A stretch of DNA of 64,000 nt from an uncultured Marinobacterium sp. (GTDB lineage: Bacteria > Pseudomonadota > Gammaproteobacteria > Pseudomonadales > Balneatricaceae): the NCBI GenBank assembly GCA_947501565.1, contig CANMWJ010000010.1, positions 62,001-126,000 of the forward strand, written 5' to 3'. The notes below the pieces were generated by a model that was given only the letters and a program-made list of their open reading frames with translations, was not told where the DNA came from and made no database searches. Numbering within the stretch: the first letter of the stretch is position 1; each line of letters starts with the position of its first letter. A program made the position numbers and the translations under genes. This document shows positions 18,059-26,772 of this stretch, one piece after another.

Positions 18059-18574
18059 ATGTCATTTAGTGCCTGGATTACAGCGCACTACGAAGAGAAA
18101 GGGCCAGTCAAGTGGCTGGCCTTTGCTCTGGAGTTTGTAGCTGCTGTAACACTGTTTTTGCTGATGGTGCTGACGTGTGCCGATGTGTTCGGCCGCTACT
18201 TCTTCGATAATTCCGTAGATGGCGCTACAGAGCTTACAGAGATTGGTATTGCCATCCTGGTATTTGCCGAAATGCCTGTTATTACATGGCGTGGCGGTCA
18301 CGTGGTTGTTGATATTCTGGACCGCATGCTGGGTAGCACAGTATTGAAGGTTCTGGGTTTGTTCTCTGCATTCCTGATCTCTACATCCCTCTATTTTCTG
18401 GCTGAGCGGATCTATTTCCTGGCAGAGCGTTCGATGCGCCGCGGTGAGGTCTCCGAGTACCTCGAACTGCCAATGGGTCTGATTATTCAGTACATCGCAG
18501 TGATGAGTTGGGTAACAGCGGGTGCCATGATCACCTATGGCGTATACCGCCTTCTGTTCCTATCTCGAAACTAA
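18059..18574 (+). CDS. TRAP transporter small permease, DctQ type
   Basis: 171 aa with four predicted TM helices; VLTCADVFGRYFFDNSVDGATE and AEMPVITWRGGHVVVDI are the usual DctQ signatures. AGGAG lies 7 nt before the ATG. The gap to the binding-protein gene is 11 nt. Confidence 0.93.
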   Translation: MSFSAWITAHYEEKGPVKWLAFALEFVAAVTLFLLMVLTCADVFGRYFFDNSVDGATELTEIGIAILVFAEMPVITWRGGHVVVDILDRMLGSTVLKVLGLFSAFLISTSLYFLAERIYFLAERSMRRGEVSEYLELPMGLIIQYIAVMSWVTAGAMITYGVYRLLFLSRN

Positions 18575-18610
18575 TAACGATTATTATAAAGCTAGACAGG
18601 TAATTTCAGC

Positions 18611-19939
18611 ATGACAGTAGCACTGATCGGCTTTGCTATTCTGTTGGTCCTGATCGTCGTCGTTCGTATCCCGATTGCGTTTTCTATGGGGATCGTGGGC
18701 TTCTTCGGTTTTGCGTTTATGCAGGGCCTTACCTTTGACAATATCGGAGACTTCCGCTGGACAGGTGCACTGTCCATGGCGTCCAAGCGTGTGGTTGATA
18801 CCGCGCAGGAGTACAGTCTGTCCGTTATTCCTCTATTTATTCTTATGGGTAACCTGGTAACCAAGTCCGGTCTGTCCCATGAGTTGTATCGCGCTTCCAA
18901 TGCCTTCCTGGGGCATAAGAAGGGTGGTTTGTCCATGGCGACTGTTGTTGCTTGTGGCGGTTTCTCTGCAATCTGTGGTTCCAGTCTGGCGACTTCTGCA
19001 ACAATGGCAAAAGTGGCAATGCCACCGATGCGTAAGTACGGTTACTCTGATGCCTTGGCGACTGCGTCCATCGCAGCGGGCGGCACCTTGGGTATCCTGA
19101 TTCCACCAAGTGTAATTCTGGTGATCTACGGCCTGCTGACTGAAACCAGTATCCGTGAGCTGTTTGCTGCAGGTTTCATTCCGGGCTTCCTGGGTATTCT
19201 TATGTACCTTGGTGCGGTGCGCTACGTTGTATGGCGTAACCCGGATGCAGGTCCTTGCGGTGAGAAGCTGAACTGGTCTGAGCGTATTCAGGCGCTGAAC
19301 GGTGTTTGGGGCGTATTGATTCTGTTCACAGTAGTTATGGGCGGTATCTACCTGGGTATCTTCACGCCGACTGAAGCGGCGGGTATCGGTGCCGGTGGTG
19401 CGTTCCTGATCGCGCTGTCCCGTAAGACCCTGGGCTTCGGTAGTCTGTTCGACATTCTGACCGACACCGCTCGTACTTCTGCGATGCTGTTTGGTGTATT
19501 GATCGGTGCATTGATCTTCTCCAACTTCATCAACCGTGCGGGTCTGCCTGCTGACCTGCTGGCGTTCGTACAGGGTCTGGAAGTATCACCGATGATGGTT
19601 ATCTTCGCGATTCTTGGTATCTACATCGTACTGGGTATGGTGTTCGAGAGTCTGTCGATGATGCTGCTGACCGTGCCGATCTTCTTCCCGCTGGTTCAGA
19701 GCCTGGGCTTCGATCTGGTGTGGTTCGGTATCGTGGTTGTAGTAGTAACCGAGATCAGTCTGATCACTCCACCGGTAGGTATGAACGTATTCGTATTGAG
19801 TGCGGTCTTGCGAGACATTAAAGCCAGCACCATCTTTAAAGGTGTTACACCATTCTGGTGCGCGGATATCCTGCGTCTGGCTCTGATCACGCTGATTGCG
19901 CCGATCTCTCTGTTCCTGCCGGAACTGCTCTACCGATAA
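18611..19939 (+). CDS. TRAP transporter large permease, DctM type
   Basis: 442 aa with about 12 TM segments. Signatures include VACGGFSAICGSSLATSATM, GGTLGILIPPSVILVIYG and LTVPIFFPLVQSLGFD. It forms the Na+-coupled transport channel with DctQ. The operon ends at a clear terminator. Confidence 0.95.
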   Translation: MTVALIGFAILLVLIVVVRIPIAFSMGIVGFFGFAFMQGLTFDNIGDFRWTGALSMASKRVVDTAQEYSLSVIPLFILMGNLVTKSGLSHELYRASNAFLGHKKGGLSMATVVACGGFSAICGSSLATSATMAKVAMPPMRKYGYSDALATASIAAGGTLGILIPPSVILVIYGLLTETSIRELFAAGFIPGFLGILMYLGAVRYVVWRNPDAGPCGEKLNWSERIQALNGVWGVLILFTVVMGGIYLGIFTPTEAAGIGAGGAFLIALSRKTLGFGSLFDILTDTARTSAMLFGVLIGALIFSNFINRAGLPADLLAFVQGLEVSPMMVIFAILGIYIVLGMVFESLSMMLLTVPIFFPLVQSLGFDLVWFGIVVVVVTEISLITPPVGMNVFVLSAVLRDIKASTIFKGVTPFWCADILRLALITLIAPISLFLPELLYR

Positions 19940-19953
19940 ATATCGCTTAACGA

Positions 19954-19977
19954 AAAGAGCCCGGAAGGGCTCTTTTT
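19954..19977 (+). terminator. Terminator after dctM
   Basis: AGAGCCC-GGAA-GGGCTCT followed by a T-run. It partly separates the transporter from the universal stress gene. Confidence 0.88.
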
Positions 19978-20025
19978 ATATCTACATAACCCGGTGTGTC
20001 TGATTACCGGGAAAGGAGTCTCGCC

Positions 20026-20511
20026 ATGCTGCCTCAAGTTAAAAAGATCCTCTATGCATCTGACATTGATCACGGGTCACGCCCTGCGTTTCGTGCGGCG
20101 GTGAGCTTGTGTGGTCACTACAATTCTGAAATCACGTTTCTGCACGTAATCGAGCCACTGAGCGCGACTGCGCAGAGTATCGTGGATACGATGATGAACG
20201 ATGAGTCTCTGAATGAGATGCACGATCAGAGCATTCAGAACCTGCGTGACAAGCTGAAAGAGCGCATCGAACGTTTCTGTGAGCAGGAGCTTGAAGAGAG
20301 CGAAATGCTGCAGGAAGGTCAGGCGATCGCTCGTGTTGAAGAAGGTACGCCTTGGAAAACCATTCTGGAAGTGGCTGATGACATCGATGCTGATGTGATC
20401 GTGATGGGTACCCGTACTCACAGCGGTGTAAGCCAGTTCCTGCTGGGTTCTACTGCAAACAAAGTGATGCACCACACCAAACGACCTGTATTGGTAGTGC
20501 CTCTGGCTTAA
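20026..20511 (+). CDS. Universal stress protein (UspA family), TRAP-associated
   Basis: The start is at ATG 20026 because AAGGAG lies 7 nt upstream; an earlier in-frame start is unsupported. 161 aa. KKILYASDIDHGSRPAF opens the Rossmann-like fold, and GTRTHSGVSQFLLGSTANKV matches the ATP-binding pattern G-2x-G-9x-GS. USP genes next to TRAP operons (TeaD of the ectoine transporter is the described example) bind ATP and tune transport, which is the likely role here. Confidence 0.9.
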   Translation: MLPQVKKILYASDIDHGSRPAFRAAVSLCGHYNSEITFLHVIEPLSATAQSIVDTMMNDESLNEMHDQSIQNLRDKLKERIERFCEQELEESEMLQEGQAIARVEEGTPWKTILEVADDIDADVIVMGTRTHSGVSQFLLGSTANKVMHHTKRPVLVVPLA

Positions 20512-20541
20512 TAAGTTAGTGAGTTTAGCTTTACCGAAAAG

Positions 20542-20572
20542 CGCGTATGACGACGGTTATACGCGTTTTTTT
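20542..20572 (+). terminator. Terminator after the usp gene
   Basis: CGCGTAT and ATACGCG arms (20542-20548 and 20559-20565) plus a T-run. Confidence 0.88.
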
Positions 20573-20853
20573 ATGCGCTGCTGTCCTGATAATTGTCGCA
20601 ATACACAGAGTTATTGTTTCTTTATTTGGGCTAATAAGTGGTGTTTTTTGCAGATATGCGCCGTTATTATTTCCCTTGAGGAAGAGATCTTGTTCGGCTG
20701 CGATGGGTTATGTTTGCGGGTGATTGTAGTATCTTGTGCTGATCCGGTTTCTGATAACGGGTGATGACCTGATCGGGTGAAATGGAACCGATTTTCTATG
20801 CTATCTCTCGCGAGATAATCAGAATTAATAAGATTTTAAGATAGGAATCAGAT
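20573..20853. other. Gene-free promoter region
   Basis: No gene recognised; AT-rich toward the MBL-fold gene, as expected for its promoter. Confidence 0.5.
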
Positions 20854-21816
20854 ATGGCTAAGAAGCCCTTTGCGTCCTCTGCGGACCTCGGTGTAAAAAC
20901 TGAAACACTGGAAATCCTGGGTGATGGCATCTACGCACTGACTGCTGAAGGTGACCCAAACGTTTGTGCAGTTGAAGGTGAAGACTTCATCGTAGCGTTC
21001 GAAGCGCGTGCGACCCCTAAAGCGGCAAACGACTGGCTGGAGCAGCTGCGTGAGCACACTGACAAGCCTGTTAAATATCTGGTTCTGTCTCACTACCATG
21101 CGGTACGTGTACTGGGCGCGGAAGCGTTCAACGCTGAGTCCATCATTGCTCACGAAAAAACCAAGTTCCTGATCGAAGAACGCGGTATGCAGGATTGGGC
21201 ATCTGAGTTCGGTCGTATGCCGCGTCTGTTCCGTGAGCCGGAAGGCATCAAAGGTCTGACGCACCCGGACATCGTTTTCAACGACCGTCTGGAGATCCCA
21301 CTGGGTGGTGATCGCGGCAACCTGGTTCTGGAATACTGTGGTCGTGGCCACACTGCAGGTGACATCGTTGCATGGATCCCTAAACAGAAAGTTCTGTTCG
21401 CAGGTGACCTGGTAGAAGCTGCAGCGGCTCTGTACACCGGTGACGCATTCCACTTTGACTGGGCGTCTGAGACTCTGGACAAAGTTAAAGCGTACGAAGC
21501 TGAAGTTCTGGTTGGTGGCCGTGGTGCGGTTGCACGTGGTCGTGACGAAGTTGACGCTGCAATCGAGCAGACTCGTGGCTTCCTGAACGGCATGATCGAA
21601 AAAGTGGGTGAAGTTCACAAGCGTGGCGGTACCCTGAAAGAAGCGTTCGAAGCAACTCACGAACACCTGAACCCTAAGTTCGGCATGTGGCCGATCTTCG
21701 AACACTGCCTGCCATTCGACGTTCAGCGTCTGTGGGATGAGTTCGAAGGTATCGACTGGCCGCGCATCTGGACTGATGAGCGTGATCAGGAAGTTTGGGA
21801 TCAGCTGCAGGACTAA
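20854..21816 (+). CDS. MBL-fold protein with eroded metal site
   Basis: 320 aa with the metallo-beta-lactamase fold order: an N-terminal beta region, then SHYHAVRVLGAE (His80, His82), GRGHTAGD (His166) and VLFAGDLVE (Asp185). The usual HxHxDH is HYHAVR here: Asp and His are replaced by Val84 and Arg85, and the final His site reads VGGRGAV with Arg223. One metal could still bind but the second site looks lost. It heads the block with LysR, FAD hydroxylase, DUF2783, fahA and maiA, suggesting a role in aromatic catabolism. Reaction unknown. Confidence 0.82.
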   Translation: MAKKPFASSADLGVKTETLEILGDGIYALTAEGDPNVCAVEGEDFIVAFEARATPKAANDWLEQLREHTDKPVKYLVLSHYHAVRVLGAEAFNAESIIAHEKTKFLIEERGMQDWASEFGRMPRLFREPEGIKGLTHPDIVFNDRLEIPLGGDRGNLVLEYCGRGHTAGDIVAWIPKQKVLFAGDLVEAAAALYTGDAFHFDWASETLDKVKAYEAEVLVGGRGAVARGRDEVDAAIEQTRGFLNGMIEKVGEVHKRGGTLKEAFEATHEHLNPKFGMWPIFEHCLPFDVQRLWDEFEGIDWPRIWTDERDQEVWDQLQD

Positions 21817-21827
21817 TAGAGTCCCGC

Positions 21828-21933
21828 GCTGTCAGCCTTGCTGACAGCGAATCCCTACTGCATGCGTACCTGAAGTCCTTCGGGTGCCCTTGCTAAATTA
21901 ACGGCGCGACGGTGAAAACCGGGCGCCGTTAAT
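21828..21933 (+). terminator. Two hairpins after the MBL gene
   Basis: CTGTCAGC/GCTGACAG lies right after the stop codon. A second hairpin has arms ATTAACGGCGC (21897-21907) and GCGCCGTTAAT (21923-21933) followed by TTTT. The second looks like the working terminator. Confidence 0.8.
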
Positions 21934-22051
21934 TTTATCTGCCCTAAAGTGCCGCGTTTAGATGTATTGCCGGTACTTATATCCCTTGTCTCATCTACAT
22001 GGCACTGCTAGTGTGAATTCGAGGCTTCAGAGTTAAGGAGTAGGAAACGCT

Positions 22052-22966
22052 ATGGATGTACTGTCCGCTATGAGTATCTATGTTCGGGTTGTTGACCTGA
22101 AAAGTTTTTCGTTGGCCGCAGAGGAGATGGGAATCTCCAGTTCGTCGGTCAGCAAGCAGATCTCACATCTGGAGCAGCACATCGGAGCCCGACTCCTGCA
22201 GCGAACCACCCGTCGTCTGAGTGTGACCGAAGTGGGGGCTGCATATTACGAGAAATGCCAGAAGATCATCGGTCAGGTAGAGGAAGCCGAGAACCTGGTG
22301 TCTCAGCTTCAGGGGCAGCCGCGTGGTGTATTGCGTATCTACTGCAACATGACCTTCGGGCAGATGCAGCTGGCCAAAGCAATCCCCGAATTTATGGAAG
22401 CCTATCCGGATATTAAGGTGGATGTGACCCTTGATGACCGGGCACCGGATCTGGTGCGCGACGGTTTCGACCTGGCGATCCGTATCGCCGATCCGCAGCT
22501 GCCGGATTCGAGCCTTATTGCTCGTGAGATCTCCAAGGTGCCGATGTTCATTTGTGCCACTCCGCAGTATCTGGAGGAGCACGGCACGCCGGAATGCGCC
22601 GAAGATCTTAAGAAGCACAACTGCCTGGTGTTTGTGCATGCGTCTAACGCTGACCAGTGGTCGCTGGAGCGGGAAGGGCGCCGGTGTACCGTGCAGGTTG
22701 AGGGGGATGTAAAAGCCAACAACAGCCTGGTGGTGCGAGAATCGGTGTTGGCCAACCGCGGTATTGCCAATCTCGCGTACTTTGTTATCTCTCGCTTTGT
22801 GGAATCCGGGGATCTGGTTCGCGTCTTTCCGCACTATGAGCCTGAAAAGCTCTCCATCTTCGCGGTCTATCCTGACCGTAAGTACATCTCACCAAAGGTC
22901 AGCTCTTTTATTGAGTTTTTCCAGGGGTGGCTGGAGAACAATCTGCAGCAGCGCTGGCCCGACTGA
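22052..22966 (+). CDS. LysR-family transcriptional regulator
   Basis: 304 aa. The winged-helix DNA-binding domain (FVRVVDLKSFSLAAEEMGIS in order, residues about 9-60 with SSSSVSKQISHLEQHIG) is followed by the periplasmic-binder-like effector domain (about 90-295, DLAIRIADPQLPDSSLIARE). This is the CrgA/AaeR-like subgroup, which is not specific to one substrate. It sits between the MBL gene and the hydroxylase operon, so it is a candidate regulator of either. Confidence 0.92.
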   Translation: MDVLSAMSIYVRVVDLKSFSLAAEEMGISSSSVSKQISHLEQHIGARLLQRTTRRLSVTEVGAAYYEKCQKIIGQVEEAENLVSQLQGQPRGVLRIYCNMTFGQMQLAKAIPEFMEAYPDIKVDVTLDDRAPDLVRDGFDLAIRIADPQLPDSSLIAREISKVPMFICATPQYLEEHGTPECAEDLKKHNCLVFVHASNADQWSLEREGRRCTVQVEGDVKANNSLVVRESVLANRGIANLAYFVISRFVESGDLVRVFPHYEPEKLSIFAVYPDRKYISPKVSSFIEFFQGWLENNLQQRWPD

Positions 22967-23290
22967 TTGCTGAAAAATCGGCAAGAGACTCTTGATAAAA
23001 ATCACAGCTGGCTTTTCCATAGCGGGCTGTGATTTTTTTGTTTTGGGGTTAACCATCTGAAATTAAAAGAATATCCCCGTTTTTGAGGTGTGTTGTGGTT
23101 TTGTCTTTCTTTCTCAAAAAGAAATAATTTTGTTCGACTTGAAGGGATTATCAGGGCGCAGAATTTCGCTATCTTGGATCCTGTTCAAAACGCGAATCCA
23201 AACGATGAAGCAAGGAACCTGAGCGCAAGTCCTGATCCTATCAGCAGGGCTTATTCGCAGGGTCCAAAACAATAATACGAGTGCCAAGCG
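22967..23290 (+). terminator. Terminator after LysR, then hydroxylase promoter region
   Basis: AAAATCACAGC (22997-23007) and GCTGTGATTTTTTT (23026-23039) form a strong terminator. The remaining 250 bp hold no gene; a TTGGAT/ATCCAA inverted repeat at 23174-23201 is a weak operator candidate for the downstream hydroxylase. Confidence 0.8.
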
Positions 23291-24967
23291 ATGCTTAACA
23301 CATACACTTTTCCTGAATTTGATTATGTCCGCTCCGCAGACCAAGACGCTGCGCAACCGGTCAAACATCCTGTAGTAGTCATTGGTGCGGGCCCGATGGG
23401 TCTGGCAGCTGCTATTGACCTGGCAATTCACGACATCCCTGTTGTTGTACTGGACGATAACAACACTGTAAGTGTTGGTTCTCGTGCGGTGTGCTACGCC
23501 AAGCGATTCCTGGATATCTCCGACCGTCTGGGTGTAGGCCAGCGTTGTGTAGATAAAGGCGTAACCTGGAACATCGGTAAAGTATTCTTCGAAAGCGAGC
23601 AGATCTACAGCTTCAACATGCTGCCGGAAGAACACCACCGTCGCCCTGGCTTCATCAACCTGCAGCAGTACTACCTGGAAGAGTACTATGTAGACCGCGT
23701 AAATGAGCTGGAAAAAGCTGATCTGCGCTGGAAGAACAAAGTTACCGAGATCGAGCAGAACGACGACGAAGTAACCCTGACTGTAGAAACTCCTGAAGGT
23801 GCATACACCCTGAAGGCGGACTACGTAATCGCATGTGACGGCGCAGGTTCCAAGACTCGCGCGGCATGTGGCCTGGAATCCAAAGGTCAGATCTTCCAGG
23901 ATCGCTTCCTGATCGCTGACGTTGTCATGGATCCTAAGAAATTCCCACCAGAGCGTTGGTTCTGGTTCAACCCGCCATTCCACGAAGGTCAGTCCACTCT
24001 GCTGCACCGTCAGGCTGACAACGTATGGCGTATCGACTTCGACCTGGGTTGGGATGCTGACCCTGAAGAAGAGAAGAAACCAGAAAACATCATCCCACGT
24101 GTGAAAGCGTTCCTGGGTGAAGACGTTGAGTTCGAACTGGAATGGGCGTCTGTATACACCTTCACTTGCCGTCGTATGGATGACTTCCGTCACGGTCGTA
24201 TCTTCTTCGCAGGCGACGCGGCACACCAGGTATCTCCATTCGGTGCACGTGGTGCGAACTCCGGTATCGAAGATATCGATAACCTGACCTGGAAGCTACA
24301 GATGGTAATGAACGGCAAGGCGGACGACAGCCTGCTGAACACTTACTCTGAAGAGCGTACCTTCGCGGCGGACGAGAATATCCTGAACTCTACTCGCAGT
24401 ACTGACTTCATCACGCCGAAGAACGGTGCAAACCGCGCGTTCCGTGACGCAGTTCTGTGGCTGGCGAAAGACTACACCTTCGCACGTCCTCTGGTGAACA
24501 GTGGCCGTCTGTCTGTACCACCATTCCTGACCGAATCTTCTCTGAATACTGAAGACGACGGCAGCTTCGATTGCAAAGTGGTTGTGGGTGCGCCATGTAC
24601 TGACGGCCCTGTTAAGCGTAACGGCGAAGACAGCTTCCTGCTGGGCGCGCTGGGTAACGTATTCAACGGCCTGCTGTTTGTTGAGAGCCGCAACGACCTG
24701 ACTGCTGAGACTGTTGCTCAGCTGGGCGAACTGGCTGCACAGGATGTACCGGTTAAATCCTACATCGTGGCAAGCCACGAGATGGACATCGCTCTGCCAG
24801 AAGGCGTTGAGCTGCTGATCGACTCCGTGGGTGTAGTGAAAGAGCGTCTGGATGCGCAGAGCGGTACTTACTACCTGACTCGCCCTGACCAGCTGGTAAC
24901 AGCACGTATGCGTAGCTTCGACAAAGCTGCGGTTGTAGCAGCCCAGAACAAAGCGCTGGCTAAGTAA
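23291..24967 (+). CDS. FAD-dependent aromatic hydroxylase (MhpA/PheA superfamily)
   Basis: 558 aa. Class A flavin monooxygenase: GxGxxG in VVVIGAGPMGLAAAIDLA (about 29-46), the DG motif YVIACDGAGSKTR (about 179-191) and the GD motif FFAGDAAHQVSPFGARGANSG (about 303-322), then a thioredoxin-like C-terminal domain. Because fumarylacetoacetase and maleylacetoacetate isomerase follow, it probably makes a homogentisate- or gentisate-type ring-cleavage substrate from a hydroxylated phenylacetate or benzoate. This is inference from neighbours. There is no strong ribosome site before the ATG. Confidence 0.88.
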   Translation: MLNTYTFPEFDYVRSADQDAAQPVKHPVVVIGAGPMGLAAAIDLAIHDIPVVVLDDNNTVSVGSRAVCYAKRFLDISDRLGVGQRCVDKGVTWNIGKVFFESEQIYSFNMLPEEHHRRPGFINLQQYYLEEYYVDRVNELEKADLRWKNKVTEIEQNDDEVTLTVETPEGAYTLKADYVIACDGAGSKTRAACGLESKGQIFQDRFLIADVVMDPKKFPPERWFWFNPPFHEGQSTLLHRQADNVWRIDFDLGWDADPEEEKKPENIIPRVKAFLGEDVEFELEWASVYTFTCRRMDDFRHGRIFFAGDAAHQVSPFGARGANSGIEDIDNLTWKLQMVMNGKADDSLLNTYSEERTFAADENILNSTRSTDFITPKNGANRAFRDAVLWLAKDYTFARPLVNSGRLSVPPFLTESSLNTEDDGSFDCKVVVGAPCTDGPVKRNGEDSFLLGALGNVFNGLLFVESRNDLTAETVAQLGELAAQDVPVKSYIVASHEMDIALPEGVELLIDSVGVVKERLDAQSGTYYLTRPDQLVTARMRSFDKAAVVAAQNKALAK

Positions 24968-24990
24968 CGGACAATAAAAGAGAGACGACA

Positions 24991-25194
24991 ATGAGCAAAC
25001 TTATTACTGAGCCTAATCTGCCGCGTCCGGATGATTTCTATCAGGAACTGACTGATCTGCACCGTGAGCTGACCGATGAGCAGAGCCTGGATGTAAATGC
25101 ACGACTGATTCTGCTGCTGTGCAACCACATCGGCGACCAGGACGTACTGTCCGAAGCGATGCAGGCTGCACGTAAGCACATTCCTGCACAATAA
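24991..25194 (+). CDS. DUF2783 small protein
   Basis: 67 aa, no Cys cluster except one near the middle (LLCNHIGDQ). MSKLITEPNLPRPDDFYQEL and the short helical layout match DUF2783, a small family found beside FAD hydroxylases of this kind. AGAGAG precedes the ATG at 7-8 nt. It lies 23 nt after the hydroxylase; a chaperone or accessory role is possible but unproven. Confidence 0.82.
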   Translation: MSKLITEPNLPRPDDFYQELTDLHRELTDEQSLDVNARLILLLCNHIGDQDVLSEAMQAARKHIPAQ

Positions 25195-25301
25195 GCGTTA
25201 GATAACGCAATTCTCAGGCTCACCGCGAAAAAGTTGTTAGATAACACGGTTATAGAACGACTTTTAGGGGTGGGCCTTTACTGTTTTTATGCTAGGGTGA
25301 C

Positions 25302-25330
25302 CTGACAGTAACAATTGTTACTAATATAAT
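25302..25330 (+). promoter_or_regulatory. fahA-maiA promoter with palindromic operator in the spacer
   Basis: CTGACA (25302-25307), 17-nt spacer, perfect TATAAT (25325-25330). A 16-bp perfect palindrome, AGTAACAATTGTTACT, spans 25307-25322 and so fills the spacer. A dimeric repressor bound there would block RNA polymerase. Confidence 0.72.
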
Positions 25331-25394
25331 GACGCTGGTAGCGTACATGCATGTCAGGTTCGTCATTGTGACGAGATTATAGGAGGAGGGCATA

Positions 25395-26711
25395 ATGCCT
25401 GCACTGAACGAAACTCACGATCTAAACCTCACCAGCTGGGTTGCATCTGCGAACGATGGACAGTCCGACTTCCCAATCCAGAACCTGCCGTTCGCGTCTT
25501 TCCGTCGCCAGGGTAGCGATGAAGCATTCCGCGGCGGTGTTGCGATTGGTGACCAGATTGTGGACCTCGCAGCAGCGAAAGATGCCGGTGTGTTTTCCGG
25601 TCTGGCACAGACTGCAGCGGAAGCCTGCGCGGCGCCGCGTCTGAACGATTTCATGGGCATGGGTAAAGAAGCGTGGTCTGCACTGCGCCTGGCACTGTCT
25701 CAGGCACTGCGTGCGGGTTCCGACGCAGAAGCGAAGCTGAGCGCATGTCTGGTTGCACAGGCGGACGCTGAATACGATCTGCCTTGCACCATCGGTGACT
25801 ACACCGATTTCTACACCTCTGTATTCCACGCAACTACTGTGGGTTCCCTGTTCCGTCCGGATAACCCTCTGCTGCCTAACTACAAATGGGTACCAATCGG
25901 TTACCACGGTCGTTCATCCTCTATCGCTGTGTCCGGTCAGGAGTTCCACCGTCCGCAGGGCCAGACCAAGGCGCCGGACGCGACCGAGCCAAGCTTTGGT
26001 CCGTGTAAACGTCTGGACTACGAGCTGGAGATGGGTATCTACATCGGTAAAGGTACCGAGCTGGGCGAGATGATCGCACTGGACAACGCAGACGAGCACG
26101 TCTTCGGTATGTGTCTGTTCAACGACTGGTCTGCACGAGACATTCAGGCATGGGAATACCAGCCACTGGGCCCATTCCTGGCGAAAAACTTCGCCTCCAC
26201 TGTGTCTCCTTGGATCGTAACTACCGAAGCGCTGGCGCCATACCGCACTGCATGGACCCGTGACGAAAACGATCCGCAGCCACTGCCATACCTGGAGTCT
26301 GAACTGAACCGCAACGAAGGCGCGTTAGACATCCAGCTGGAAGTGCTGCTGGAGTCCGATAGGATGCGTGCAGAAGGTCAGGGTCCTGCCAAGCTGTCTG
26401 AATCCAGCTTCGTACACTCTTACTGGACTGTTGCACAGATGGTTGCTCACCACACTGTAAACGGCTGTAACATGCAGCCGGGTGACTTCTTCGGTTCCGG
26501 TACTCAGTCTGGCCCGACCCACGATGAAGCCGGTTCCATGCTGGAGCTGACGCTGGGTGGCAAACAGCCTCTGACCCTGGAAAACGGCGAAACCCGTACT
26601 TTCCTGGAAGATGGTGACGCGGTAATCATGCGCGGCTACTGCGCGAAAGACGGCGCTGCACGCATCGGTTTCGGTGAAGTAGTGGGCACCGTACTGCCAG
26701 TTAAAGCGTAA
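25395..26711 (+). CDS. fahA: Fumarylacetoacetase
   Basis: 438 aa, the length of bacterial and mammalian FAH. It hydrolyses fumarylacetoacetate to fumarate and acetoacetate. Seen: an N-terminal SH3-like region, DYTDFYTSVFHATTVGSLFRP with the catalytic-dyad region, YELEMGIYIGKG and GMCLFNDWSARDIQAWEY with the metal-ligand Glu/Asp residues, and GDFFGSGTQSGPT near the end. AGGAGG lies before the ATG. It has its own strong promoter and is followed by maiA after 61 nt. The preceding pathway enzyme, homogentisate 1,2-dioxygenase, is absent. Confidence 0.97.
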   Translation: MPALNETHDLNLTSWVASANDGQSDFPIQNLPFASFRRQGSDEAFRGGVAIGDQIVDLAAAKDAGVFSGLAQTAAEACAAPRLNDFMGMGKEAWSALRLALSQALRAGSDAEAKLSACLVAQADAEYDLPCTIGDYTDFYTSVFHATTVGSLFRPDNPLLPNYKWVPIGYHGRSSSIAVSGQEFHRPQGQTKAPDATEPSFGPCKRLDYELEMGIYIGKGTELGEMIALDNADEHVFGMCLFNDWSARDIQAWEYQPLGPFLAKNFASTVSPWIVTTEALAPYRTAWTRDENDPQPLPYLESELNRNEGALDIQLEVLLESDRMRAEGQGPAKLSESSFVHSYWTVAQMVAHHTVNGCNMQPGDFFGSGTQSGPTHDEAGSMLELTLGGKQPLTLENGETRTFLEDGDAVIMRGYCAKDGAARIGFGEVVGTVLPVKA

Positions 26712-26772
26712 GTGATTCGCTACCGTGCCCGTCACCCCTGTGACGGGCACGGTAACTAAAAGGAAGAAACTG

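Noticed and set aside
16959-18065. 368-codon antisense frame over the TRAP binding protein
   Set aside because: Same cause; the DctP-type product on the plus strand is certain.
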